Assembly: GCF_026626705.1 (NCBI RefSeq)
Contig: NZ_JAPNKC010000001.1
Location: 8,078,001-8,142,000, forward strand
Origin: Pyxidicoccus sp. MSG2
GTDB taxonomy: Bacteria; Myxococcota; Myxococcia; Myxococcales; Myxococcaceae
Length of the DNA: 64,000 nucleotides
Reading direction: 5' to 3'
This document shows, piece by piece, positions 1-7,906 of the stretch. The translations under genes and the position numbers were made by a program. Position 1 is the stretch's first letter. The number at the start of each line of letters is the position of its first letter. Under the pieces are notes generated by a model. The model was not told where the DNA came from. It did no database searches and worked only from the letters and a program-made list of their open reading frames with translations.

Positions 1-610
1 CCCAGGCCCAGCCATGGTTGATGGCCATGCGGCCCATGAAGTCGTCCTGCTTGGCCTTGTCGTAGTCCGCGAGCGACGCCTTCACCGTGTCCGTGAAGGT
101 CATCAAGCCCGCGGTGCTCGTCGTGCTGCGGAAGGACAGCTCCGCCCGGTACGCCGTGTACGCGAGGTTCTGCACGTTGTAATACATGAAGCGCAGCGTG
201 CCCTTGTACTTGTTGTAGAGCGCGAAGAAGGGCATCGCCGGGGCGCTCGTGGGCGTGCCGAAGTCCCGGTACACCAGCATCCAGCCATCCGCCGGGTACA
301 TGTCCTTCTCGTCCGTCGCGAGCGCGTGGCCGCTCGTGAAGAAGGGCAGTTGCACGTTGTTGAGCTGGATGGGGGTGCTGCCGTTCGTCGAGTAGTACAT
401 CGTGTGGCCGGCACCGCTGACCGTCCAGTCCCACGTGGGGCTCAGGTTCGGGTCTCCCGGCGGCACGTAGCGGCCATTGAGGATGCGGTCCTTCTTCGGC
501 TGGCTGATTTGCGTGGGCGACTGCGTCGGCGCGGCGGTGGCCGTTCCGAGCAAGAGGATGCCCATCAGCGCCATCGCGCGATGCGCGACGGTACGCGTCG
601 TGCTCATCAT
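1..610 (-). CDS. Secreted protein of unknown function (3' end off the window)
   Basis: The reading frame is open from an ATG-ATG pair at 610/607 down to the left edge, so about 203 N-terminal residues are present and the C-terminus is missing. Residues 1-27 look like a Sec signal peptide: a basic start, a hydrophobic stretch (MALMGILLLGTATA) and an Ala-rich cleavage region. A GGAG lies about 9 nt upstream of 610. The mature part is rich in Tyr, Thr, Pro and aromatic residues and contains the phrase WDWTVSGAGHTMYYS, suggesting a beta-rich extracytoplasmic domain. I recognise no family. It is divergent from the tag gene. Confidence 0.7.
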   Translation of the reverse strand, partial: MMSTTRTVAHRAMALMGILLLGTATAAPTQSPTQISQPKKDRILNGRYVPPGDPNLSPTWDWTVSGAGHTMYYSTNGSTPIQLNNVQLPFFTSGHALATDEKDMYPADGWMLVYRDFGTPTSAPAMPFFALYNKYKGTLRFMYYNVQNLAYTAYRAELSFRSTTSTAGLMTFTDTVKASLADYDKAKQDDFMGRMAINHGWAW

Positions 611-723
611 GGGGTGTTGCTCCGTGTGGAGGGTTGAGCACACGGAAAACGTGCGGCCCCAGAATTTGTCGCACGGCTCAGGAAGCGAAATGCAGCCCGC
701 GCACGACGTGCGAGGATGGCCGG

Positions 724-1353
724 ATGATGGAAGGACTCGTCGAGGGGCCGGACGGAACACGGCGGTGCAGGTGGGCGGGGAGCGCTCCGGACTACATCGC
801 CTACCACGACACGGAGTGGGGCCGGCCGGTGACGGACGACCGGCGCCTCTTCGAGAAGCTCTGCCTCGAGGGCTTCCAGTCGGGCCTGAGCTGGCTCACC
901 ATCCTCCGCAAGCGCGAGGCCTTCCGCGAGGCGTTCCTCGACTTCGACTTCACCCGGCTGGTCCGCTTCACCGAGCGCGACGTGGAGCGGCTCCTCGGCA
1001 ACGCGGGCATCGTGCGCCACCGGGGGAAGATTGAGTCCGTGGTGAACAACGCCCGCCGCGCGTGCGAATTGGTGGAGCAGGAGGGCTCGCTCGCCGCCTT
1101 CGTCTGGCGCTTCGAGCCCTCCGAGGCCAGCCGGCCCCGGCACCTCACCTGGGAGGTGCTGCGGAGCATGCCCACCACCCCCGAGTCCACCGCGCTCTCC
1201 CGCGAGCTGCGCAAGCGGGGGTGGAGCTTCGTGGGCCCCACCACGTCCTACGCCTTCATGCAGGCGATGGGGATGGTGAATGACCACGTGGACGGCTGCG
1301 CGCTCCGGCACGAAGCGGAGCGCCTGCGCACGTCCCTGCGCCGGCCCGGGTAG
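724..1353 (+). CDS. tag: DNA-3-methyladenine glycosylase I
   Basis: This enzyme excises 3-methyladenine from alkylated DNA as the first step of base excision repair. The 209-residue product has the family start RCRWAG followed by YIAYHDTEWGRPV. Cys15 and His28 fit two of the zinc ligands, and the other pair is in NDHVDGC near the C-terminus. The central LSWLTILRKREAFREAF stretch is the typical HhH-superfamily core. The open frame extends upstream to 634, but the ATG at 724 begins the conserved domain and gives the usual family length. Its stop lies 3 bp from the stop of the convergent chemoreceptor gene. Confidence 0.93.
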   Translation: MMEGLVEGPDGTRRCRWAGSAPDYIAYHDTEWGRPVTDDRRLFEKLCLEGFQSGLSWLTILRKREAFREAFLDFDFTRLVRFTERDVERLLGNAGIVRHRGKIESVVNNARRACELVEQEGSLAAFVWRFEPSEASRPRHLTWEVLRSMPTTPESTALSRELRKRGWSFVGPTTSYAFMQAMGMVNDHVDGCALRHEAERLRTSLRRPG

Positions 1354-1356
1354 GGC

Positions 1357-3543
1357 CTACTGCGCCGGCACCGCGCTGTCGTCCAGCGTGCCGGAGCGGA
1401 GGGCCTGGTCGGCGACGCCGGACATGCGCTCGGCCAGCGAGTGCACGGAGCGCGTGACGGTCTGCGTCTCATCCACCACCTTGAGCGTGCGCTGCATCTG
1501 CCCGGACAGCTCCTGGATGGCCTGGGCAATCTGGTGGGTGCCCGCGTCCTGCTGGGCCACGGCGGCGGTAATCTGGCGCACGCTGGTGCTGGTTTCGCTG
1601 ATGATGGAGGCCAGCTTCTGGAGCTGCGTGCCGGAGGTGCGCACCGCGTCCAGGCTTCCGCGCACGCGCTGCTCGCCCTGCTCGCTGACCTTCGCCGCCT
1701 CGCGCATGCTGGCGCTCACGCCGTCGAGCACGTCGCGGATGCGCTGGGTGGCCTGGATGGACTGGTCCGCGAGGCTGCGCATCTCCCGCGCCACCACGCC
1801 GAAGCCCTTTCCGCTGTCGCCGCTGCGCACCGCCTCGATGGCGGCGTTGATGGCCAGCATGTTGGACTGGTCCGCGAGCGTCTTCACCGCGTCCACGATG
1901 CCGGCAATCTCCCGCGTTCGCGCGTCGAGCGCGAGGATGCGGCTGGCCATCTCCGACACCTCGTTGCGGATGGCGGAGAGGTCCGCCAGCGTGCGCTCCA
2001 GGGCCACGCCACCGTCCCGTCCCACCTGCTCGGCCGTCTCCGCGGAGGCAGCCAGGATGCGGGCCTTGTCGGCCGTCACGTGGGAGCTCTGGCGGATTTC
2101 CTCCACCGTCTGCTCCAACTGCTGGAGCGCCGTGGCCTGGCGGCTGATGCCCGAGGTCTGCTCCTCGCTCGTGGCGCGAAGCTGCTGCGCCACCGCGGCC
2201 AGCTCTCCGGCGCCACTGCCCATGCTGTCGGCCAGTTGGCGCACTTCCTTCCGGCGCGACTCCAGCTGGCGCGTGTGCAGCGCGAGGGCCTGCATCACCA
2301 CCGACGAGCGGCGCGCCACGATGCCCACGAGCGACAGCGTGAGCGCGAGGAATCCCCAGTGGAGCTGGCTGTCCGTCGTCTCCGCCAGGCCGAGCATGGG
2401 GAGCGTGCTGTGGACGCAGAAGACGAAGAAGATGCCCAGGCCGACGAGGAAGATGCGGGCGTCGGCGTTGCCGCGCCAGGCCTCGACGGCCGCGACGCCG
2501 ACGCAGACCAGGATGCCGGGGAGCGAATAGAGGACCATGAGCTGCAGGAGCGCCTGGGCCGCGCCCAGGTCCACGAGGACGAGGACGCCCTGGATTGCGG
2601 CCGGCACGGAGACCACCGCGGCGCCGATGCGGAACCAGCGCATCCGCCCCTCGCCAATCGTGTCGGAGACGAACCACGCGAGGCCCGGCAGGATGCAGTA
2701 CGAGCCCAGCAGCATGAGCTTGCTGCCGGTGACGGTCATGTCCCAGAGCGCGAGGAACAGGCCGCTCGTGCCGAGCAGCATCAAGCCCGAGCCACCGGCG
2801 AAGACGGTCAGCGCCGCCAGCATCCGGTATTGGCGGCGCAGCAGGGCAGCGCCCGTGGCGAGCAGGGCGATGGCGAGGAGCATCGTCCCCATGACGAAGG
2901 GCGCCAGCCCCGTGCGCGTCGCCTCGGCGAGCAGCGCATGGCGCGGGCCCACGCGCGCGTCACGCGTCACGCCGATGGCGGGGCCGGTGCCCTGGATGCG
3001 CAGCAGGATGCGCTGGCCCGTCACCGAGGGCGGCAGCGGCACCAGTTGCCAGGCCATGCTGTCCATGTCCTCGCGGCCGGAGGGGTTGATCTTCCCGCTC
3101 GTGTAGATGCGCTGGCCACCGGCATACGCCTCGAAGGCGTTGGCGACGGTGCCGAGGTAGAGCGCCGGCTCCAGCCACTTCCCCTCGGGCACGGGGATGC
3201 TCAGCCACAGCAGCGTGTTCGTGCCACGGCCCGGCGGAACGTGCAGCGCGGCCATGGGCTGCCAGCCTTCTCCCGCGCCCGTCTCCTTCGCCCAGTTGGG
3301 GGTCCCGTCGGGCCCGAGCGGAGAGTCGCCCCAGCGGAAGCGCCACCCGTCCAGGACGGGCACGGGGGACTGCGCCGTCGCCGCGTGCGCCCCGGGCGCC
3401 AGCGTCAGGACGAGCAGCAGCGCGGTGCCGAGCGCCGCGAGGCGTGAACTCCTGAGCGGATGCCCTTTCGCGAGGGACCTCGCGGGAAGGAAGAGAGCGA
3501 CAGCTGCCGTGGGCACCAGGGAGAAGACGCGGGAGAGACCCAT
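1357..3543 (-). CDS. Methyl-accepting chemotaxis-like protein with 7TM-DISM sensor
   Basis: A 728-residue membrane receptor. After an N-terminal hydrophobic segment ending in APGAHA come an extracytoplasmic beta-rich domain (about 60-200; GWRFRWGDSPLGPDGTPNW, YLGTVANAFEAYAGGQRIYTSGKI), then about seven transmembrane helices (about 215-420), the 7TM-DISM layout. The cytoplasmic part (about 440-728) is an MCP signalling coiled coil with the hairpin region around IVDAVKTLADQSNMLAINAAIEA and GFGVVAREMRSLADQS. It should bind CheA/CheW, but no che genes are adjacent, so it feeds an arrayed system elsewhere. The ATG at 3543 is preferred because upstream codons look non-coding; its ribosome site (GGAG, 12 nt away) is weak. 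Confidence 0.88.
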   Translation of the reverse strand: MGLSRVFSLVPTAAVALFLPARSLAKGHPLRSSRLAALGTALLLVLTLAPGAHAATAQSPVPVLDGWRFRWGDSPLGPDGTPNWAKETGAGEGWQPMAALHVPPGRGTNTLLWLSIPVPEGKWLEPALYLGTVANAFEAYAGGQRIYTSGKINPSGREDMDSMAWQLVPLPPSVTGQRILLRIQGTGPAIGVTRDARVGPRHALLAEATRTGLAPFVMGTMLLAIALLATGAALLRRQYRMLAALTVFAGGSGLMLLGTSGLFLALWDMTVTGSKLMLLGSYCILPGLAWFVSDTIGEGRMRWFRIGAAVVSVPAAIQGVLVLVDLGAAQALLQLMVLYSLPGILVCVGVAAVEAWRGNADARIFLVGLGIFFVFCVHSTLPMLGLAETTDSQLHWGFLALTLSLVGIVARRSSVVMQALALHTRQLESRRKEVRQLADSMGSGAGELAAVAQQLRATSEEQTSGISRQATALQQLEQTVEEIRQSSHVTADKARILAASAETAEQVGRDGGVALERTLADLSAIRNEVSEMASRILALDARTREIAGIVDAVKTLADQSNMLAINAAIEAVRSGDSGKGFGVVAREMRSLADQSIQATQRIRDVLDGVSASMREAAKVSEQGEQRVRGSLDAVRTSGTQLQKLASIISETSTSVRQITAAVAQQDAGTHQIAQAIQELSGQMQRTLKVVDETQTVTRSVHSLAERMSGVADQALRSGTLDDSAVPAQ

Positions 3544-3832
3544 GTAACGAGGGATGCTCCGGCGTCTGAGACATGAATGTAAACAGGGTCTGATACAACC
3601 CGCCTGCCTGCTGGCCTCGGAGCGCACGGCTTTTCGCTTCTTCCCGTGCTTCATGTATGGGATTGAGCCGCCCGGCTGGCTGCACACCGTGCACGAGCGC
3701 ACCATCACGAGAGCAGACGAGCGCGGCCCCCAGTCGTGCTGGCAGGGCGGCACCAGCGGCTCGGGGCGGGTCGCTGGACCGCGGGCTCACCGATGCGCGG
3801 GCGGGTGGAGCCTCGTGGTGCCCACCGCGTCC
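3544..3832. other. Intergenic region with a degenerate copy of the rlmL 3' end
   Basis: No convincing gene lies between the chemoreceptor start and the stop of the RlmL-like gene. The right end (3786-3816) is an imperfect direct copy, 26 of 31 matches, of 3832-3862, which holds the last codons and stop of the RlmL-like gene; the two are 46 bp apart. The rest presumably holds the promoter of the chemoreceptor gene, but I see no clear -35/-10 pair. Confidence 0.5.
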
Positions 3833-5002
3833 TCACTGATGCGCGGGAGGCTGGGGCTTCGCGGGCCCCGTCAGCAGCAGTCGGCACCGCAGGCCGCCAT
3901 TGCGCACGGGGAGGCTTCGCGCACCGGGCAGGTCCAGCGCCTTCACCAGTGCGGTGTCGTCCGGGAGGATGACCGCCGCCCGCCAGCCCGCGAAGCCGCG
4001 CCGCAGCGTGTGGCCCAACGCGCGGTAGAGGCCGGGCAGGTCCTCCGCTTCACCCACGCGCTTGCCATAGGGCGGATTGGCCACCACCAGCCCCGGCCCT
4101 GGCACGGGTGCCACCAGCGTGCGCACGTCCTGGCGCTCCAGCGCGAGCGTCACCCCCGCGCGCCGGGCGTTGCGCCGCGCCGTGCCCAGCGAGCCCGCGT
4201 TGATGTCAAAGCCGTGGAGCGTCGCGCGCGGAGCGGGCAGGGCCTCCGCCTCCACCCGCGCCTTGAGCGTGGCCCACGCCGCGGCGTCGCAGCCCGGGAA
4301 GGACTCGAAGGCGAAGGCGCGCAGCAGCCCCGGTGCGCGGCGCATGGACAGCCACGCACCCTCGACGAGGAACGTGCCCGAGCCGCACATCGGGTCCACC
4401 AGTGGCTCCGTGCCGTCGTACTTCGCGAGCCGCAGGATTCCCGCCGCGAGCGTCTCGCGCAGGGGTGCGCGACTCACCTCCTGCCGGTAGCCGCGCCGGT
4501 GCAGCGGCTCGCCGCTGGTGTCCGCGCTCACGGTGAAGGCGTCTCCCTCCACGCGCACCAGCAACGTGAGGCCCGCGCCACCGCCCTCCTCGTCGAGCGG
4601 CCCCGCGTGCTCCACCGAGGGCAGGCCCCATGCGTAGGCGGCCGCGGAGAACACCACGTCCGGCCCCGGCACCGGCGAGCGGTGCATGCTCACCGACAGC
4701 TTCGGCGGAGTGCGCCCGTCCCAGACGCGTGACAACTCCAGCGCGCCCAGGTGCTCGGCGAGGGTGTCGGAGTCTCCCGCGCGGAAGGAGCCCAGGCGCA
4801 GCAGCACGCGGCTGGCGGTGCGCAGGCGCAGGTTGGCCTCCTGGTGGAGGCCGGCCGGGCCCTCCAGCTCCACGCCGCCCTCCACCCGGCGCGGCGCCCA
4901 GCCCAGCGCGGACGCCTCCGCTTCCAGGGCGGGCTCCAGGCCGGGCAGCGTGGATACGTAGATTTGTTCTTCGCTTCGATGGCTCGTCACGGCGGGGCCC
5001 AT
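3833..5002 (-). CDS. THUMP-domain 23S rRNA guanine-N2 methyltransferase (RlmL-like)
   Basis: A 389-residue SAM-dependent RNA methyltransferase. The N-terminal third (about 10-160) resembles a THUMP-containing module that binds RNA. The UPF0020 catalytic domain follows with VDPMCGSGTFLVEGAW (SAM-binding motif I) and VANPPYGKRVGE, the NPPY motif of N2-guanine methyltransferases. It corresponds to the N-terminal half of E. coli RlmKL (m2G2445), without the RlmK half. The ATG at 5002 has only a weak ribosome site. It lies 56 bp downstream of the acyltransferase gene on the same strand, so the two may be co-transcribed. The exact target base is inferred. Confidence 0.85.
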   Translation of the reverse strand: MGPAVTSHRSEEQIYVSTLPGLEPALEAEASALGWAPRRVEGGVELEGPAGLHQEANLRLRTASRVLLRLGSFRAGDSDTLAEHLGALELSRVWDGRTPPKLSVSMHRSPVPGPDVVFSAAAYAWGLPSVEHAGPLDEEGGGAGLTLLVRVEGDAFTVSADTSGEPLHRRGYRQEVSRAPLRETLAAGILRLAKYDGTEPLVDPMCGSGTFLVEGAWLSMRRAPGLLRAFAFESFPGCDAAAWATLKARVEAEALPAPRATLHGFDINAGSLGTARRNARRAGVTLALERQDVRTLVAPVPGPGLVVANPPYGKRVGEAEDLPGLYRALGHTLRRGFAGWRAAVILPDDTALVKALDLPGARSLPVRNGGLRCRLLLTGPAKPQPPAHQ

Positions 5003-5058
5003 TGTCCGCGTCCCGGCGCGGGCCGCAACGACTCATTCCGGGACGCGGGCGCCACGCC

Positions 5059-5811
5059 TCACGGCCCGGGAGCGGCGGGCTGCTGCGGCTCCCGGCTCAC
5101 GGCCGCGGGCGGAGGGTCTTCTCCGTACACGCCGCGGTACTCGGGCGGCAGCAGCGCGGCCACCCGGCGCATCATCGCGTCCACCAGCGCCTGGCGCGCG
5201 TCCTCCGCTCCGGACACCTCCGGCTCCAGGTCCTCCACGCGGAACGGCCGGCCGAAGCGCACGAAGACGTCGGCCTTGTACAGCCGCTCGCCGCCCATGT
5301 CCGTGTCGTTGATGGGCATCAGCTTCTCCGTGCCCTGCAACGCCACCGGCACCACCGGCACGCCCGCGCGCTTGGCAATCAGCGACACGCCCTTCTTCGC
5401 TTCCAGCAGCGTGCCCATGCGGCTGCGCGCGCCCTCCGGGAAGATGAGCACCGACTGGCCGCCCTTGAGCGTGTCCACCGCGCGCCGCATCGCCTCGATG
5501 TCCGCCGAGTTGGGCTTGATGGCGATGGTCTCCATCACCTCCGACGCCAGCCGCGTCATCGTCGTGCTCTGCAGCTTCACGCCCGCCAGGAAGGAGACCT
5601 GCCGCGGACGGAAGGCCCGGTCCAGTGTGAAGCCGTCCGCGTTGGACAGGTGATTGCAGATGAAGAGGCAGGGCTCGTCCGGGATGTTCTCCCGTCCTTC
5701 CACCACCTCGTTCGCCAGCGTGTCCCAGACGCGGTTCATCAGCGCGCGCACCACGCGGCGGCGCGCCCGTTCCGGCAGCATGGACATCAGCTCAAAGAGA
5801 ATGCGCAGCAC
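5059..5811 (-). CDS. 1-acyl-sn-glycerol-3-phosphate acyltransferase family (PlsC-like)
   Basis: This 250-residue product carries the acyltransferase block I NHLSNAD (His54 and Asp59, the HX4D catalytic pair) and block III FPEGARSR around Glu126, with the hydrophobic VPVVPVALQG block further on. It probably acylates lysophosphatidate or a related lipid at the inner membrane. The start is a GTG at 5811 with GGAGG 10 nt upstream; the ATG eight codons later would remove part of the amphipathic N-terminus. The C-terminal 25 residues are Pro-rich and outside the catalytic fold. A Myxococcus-type genome encodes several paralogues, so plsC itself is not assigned. Confidence 0.87.
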   Translation of the reverse strand: MLRILFELMSMLPERARRRVVRALMNRVWDTLANEVVEGRENIPDEPCLFICNHLSNADGFTLDRAFRPRQVSFLAGVKLQSTTMTRLASEVMETIAIKPNSADIEAMRRAVDTLKGGQSVLIFPEGARSRMGTLLEAKKGVSLIAKRAGVPVVPVALQGTEKLMPINDTDMGGERLYKADVFVRFGRPFRVEDLEPEVSGAEDARQALVDAMMRRVAALLPPEYRGVYGEDPPPAAVSREPQQPAAPGP

Positions 5812-6139
5812 GCTTCGGTCGCCTCCATCTCGGGACGGCCCGAGAGCATGGCTCGGCTGGAGCCTGGGCGGGCAGGCAAGATTTCCGGTGCCCCAGTCCC
5901 GCCACTACCCACCAGAAGATGTAGTCCCGCCCGGCGGCACCGGTCATCACCCACGCAGGCCCGCTGCTCGCCAGTCCGGCCGGCCGTCGGGCAGCCAACG
6001 CTCCCCACCGACCGCGGGACAGACCCGCTCCACTGTTTCACGGCCACGGCCCGCGCGGCGCGCAACGCGCCGCTCCGCGTCAGACGCGGAGCGTAAAGGC
6101 GTCGAAGCGAGGCCCCGGGTTGGGCTAAGGGAGGAGGGC
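5812..6139. other. 328-bp divergent intergenic region
   Basis: This region lies between the starts of the acyltransferase gene (minus) and the FNR-like gene (plus). It shows no coding pattern on either strand. Its right third contains two overlapping perfect hairpins, annotated separately. Promoters for both genes must lie here, but no consensus boxes stand out. Confidence 0.6.
6055..6093 (+). promoter_or_regulatory. Two overlapping perfect hairpins in the leader of the FNR-like gene
   Basis: Hairpin 1 spans 6055-6073: an 8-bp GC stem (GCGGCGCG/CGCGCCGC) with a CAA loop. Hairpin 2 spans 6071-6093: a 10-bp stem (CGCTCCGCGT/ACGCGGAGCG) with a CAG loop. They share 6071-6073, so both cannot form fully at once. 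They end 46 nt before the ATG at 6140. Possible roles are an attenuator or anti-terminator pair, a protein operator or a terminator; the sequence does not decide which. Confidence 0.5.
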
Positions 6140-7027
6140 ATGAGCGCCGAAGCCACCGTGTCGCGCAGCAGGAAGCCCGTGGAGTACGAGGTCACCGTCG
6201 CCAGCGTGCGCATGGACACGCATGACACGGCCACGCTGTTCCTCGACTTCGGCGGCGCCCCGCTGGACTACAAGGCCGGTCAGTTCATCAACATCGACCC
6301 GCACCAGTTCCCCGCGCTCGGGCGGCTGTCCGCGTACCTCCAGGAGCAGAAGGGCCGCAAGGAGCCGCAGCGCTCGTACTCGCTCGCGTCCGCGCCGCAC
6401 GAGCCGCTGGTGGCCATCACCGTGAAGGACGAGGAGTTCATCCCCGGCCTCACGCGCTACCCGCCGCTGCTGTCGCCCTTCCTCGTGCACGGCCGGCTCA
6501 CCGGCGCGCGGATGAAGGTGCTGGGCTTCATGGGGCCGTACGTGCTGCCGGACGACGTGGAGGCGCGCACCGAGCACATCGTCCACCTCGTGGCCGGCTC
6601 AGGCGCGGTGCCCAACTTCGCCATCCTCAAGGACGCGCTCCACCGGAAACTGAAGCTGCGCCACACCTTCCTCTTCTCCAGCAAGACGTGGGGCGACGTG
6701 CTCTACGGCGACGAGCTGGAGGCCCTGGCGCTCGCCCACCCGGACCGCGTGCGCGTGGTGCACACGCTCACCCGCGAGACGGACGAGTCACGCTTCGGCG
6801 CCCACGTGCGCAAGGGCCGCGTGGCGGAGGCGCTGCTGGAGGAGCTGATTCCGGACCGCGACACCTGCCTCGTGTACGCGTGCGGCCCGGCGATTACGCC
6901 GTGGGACAGGCGCAAGGCGCTGGAGACGCGCACGCCCGCCACGCCGCGCTTCATGGAGACGGTGCTCGGCCACCTCCACGCGCTGGGCATCTCGGACAAG
7001 CGCATCAAGCGGGAGACCTACGGGTAG
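6140..7027 (+). CDS. FAD/NAD(P)-binding oxidoreductase (ferredoxin-NADP reductase type)
   Basis: A 295-residue flavoprotein of the FNR superfamily. The FAD domain (about 15-135) has GQFINIDP and RSYSLASAPHE, the R-x-Y-S flavin-phosphate motif. The NAD(P) domain (about 145-295) has HLVAGSGAVPNFAILKDAL and, near the end, CLVYACGPAITPWDRRK, the usual Cys-Gly-Pro hydride-transfer region. There is no 2Fe-2S cysteine cluster, so it must pair with a separate ferredoxin or oxygenase. The ATG at 6140 has an excellent AGGGAGGAGG site just upstream. It appears monocistronic, with the hairpin pair upstream and a strong terminator downstream. Confidence 0.87.
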   Translation: MSAEATVSRSRKPVEYEVTVASVRMDTHDTATLFLDFGGAPLDYKAGQFINIDPHQFPALGRLSAYLQEQKGRKEPQRSYSLASAPHEPLVAITVKDEEFIPGLTRYPPLLSPFLVHGRLTGARMKVLGFMGPYVLPDDVEARTEHIVHLVAGSGAVPNFAILKDALHRKLKLRHTFLFSSKTWGDVLYGDELEALALAHPDRVRVVHTLTRETDESRFGAHVRKGRVAEALLEELIPDRDTCLVYACGPAITPWDRRKALETRTPATPRFMETVLGHLHALGISDKRIKRETYG

Positions 7028-7091
7028 CGCGCCGCTTCGTAGCGTGCCACGTCACACGCGGGCCCGGATTTGTAGCCCGCTTCGTCACACA

Positions 7092-7123
7092 CGCGCGCCG
7101 GTGAAAGCTCCCACCGGCGCGCG
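7092..7123. terminator. Bidirectional terminator between convergent genes
   Basis: A perfect 12-bp inverted repeat (CGCGCGCCGGTG / CACCGGCGCGCG) with an 8-nt loop. It lies 64 nt after the FNR-like stop and 21 nt from the stop of the convergent secreted-protein gene, so it can serve both. Confidence 0.8.
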
Positions 7124-7144
7124 GACCTTCACGTCACGGCCCGG

Positions 7145-7807
7145 CTACGGACAGTAGAAGCGGACTTCGTAGTCCTGACAGAAGCCGTCCGACTGGTTGG
7201 CGTTGACGCAGGCTCCACCACCGTTGGGGGTGCAGCTGTAGGTCTCACCCGTGGAGTACCAGGGCACCGCGCCTGCGATGGTCCGGCACTCGGCGGCCAC
7301 GGGATTGGGGCACACCTGGGTCGGGCTGAAGTCGACCAGCGTCTCGTAGTCGCCGGAGCCACTCGGGCCGTCACGGTTCAGCCACGGCGTCCAACCCGGC
7401 GGCAGGGAGACAGTCACCCGGTAGACGTCGTAGCAGACGAGCTGGCCCGCGACGTTGTGGATCTGCACGATGACGTCCCGGTACTGCCCCACCGTGGCGG
7501 CGGGACCGACGAGGTACGAGGTGTAGATCGTGGACCCCGAGCCGGTGAAGCCCTTCTGCCCGTTGGAGTACGAGAAGCCGGGATTGGCGCTGATGGAGAG
7601 GTTGATGAGGGTGGCGGTGCCTCCTCCTGCGCTCACCGTGACGAAGTACTGCGCGAAGGCGAGCCCGGAGACGGGCGCCACGGAAGAGCCGGCCTGGCTG
7701 ACCTGCGTGTTCTGGTCGGCGAACACAGGACACGCTGCGTGAGCGGAACTCCCGAGCGCAACGGTGCCCATCGCCAGCAGGGCGACGGCGATTCGAAGTA
7801 GCTTCAT
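7145..7807 (-). CDS. Secreted Cys-rich protein of unknown function
   Basis: A 220-residue product with a clear signal peptide (MKLLRIAVALLAMGTVALG, cleavage after SSAHA). The mature chain is about 195 residues with seven Cys, of which CVNANQSDGFCQDYEVRFYCP at the C-terminus suggests disulfide bonding. The middle is Gly/Ser/Thr-rich with alternating hydrophobic residues, as in an Ig-like beta sandwich (PGFSYSNGQKGFTGSGSTIYT). GAGGAG precedes the ATG at 7807 by about 10 nt. It is divergent from the large FAD fusion gene, with 99 bp between the starts. I do not recognise a family. Confidence 0.8.
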   Translation of the reverse strand: MKLLRIAVALLAMGTVALGSSAHAACPVFADQNTQVSQAGSSVAPVSGLAFAQYFVTVSAGGGTATLINLSISANPGFSYSNGQKGFTGSGSTIYTSYLVGPAATVGQYRDVIVQIHNVAGQLVCYDVYRVTVSLPPGWTPWLNRDGPSGSGDYETLVDFSPTQVCPNPVAAECRTIAGAVPWYSTGETYSCTPNGGGACVNANQSDGFCQDYEVRFYCP

Positions 7808-7906
7808 CTGGATGAACTCCTCGGTTTGATGGATGGCAACTGCCCTTCGTGGGCAGCGCCGCCGCGGAGTGCAAACCAGTTGCCACTGCCTCGCTCGACC
7901 CCCTCC

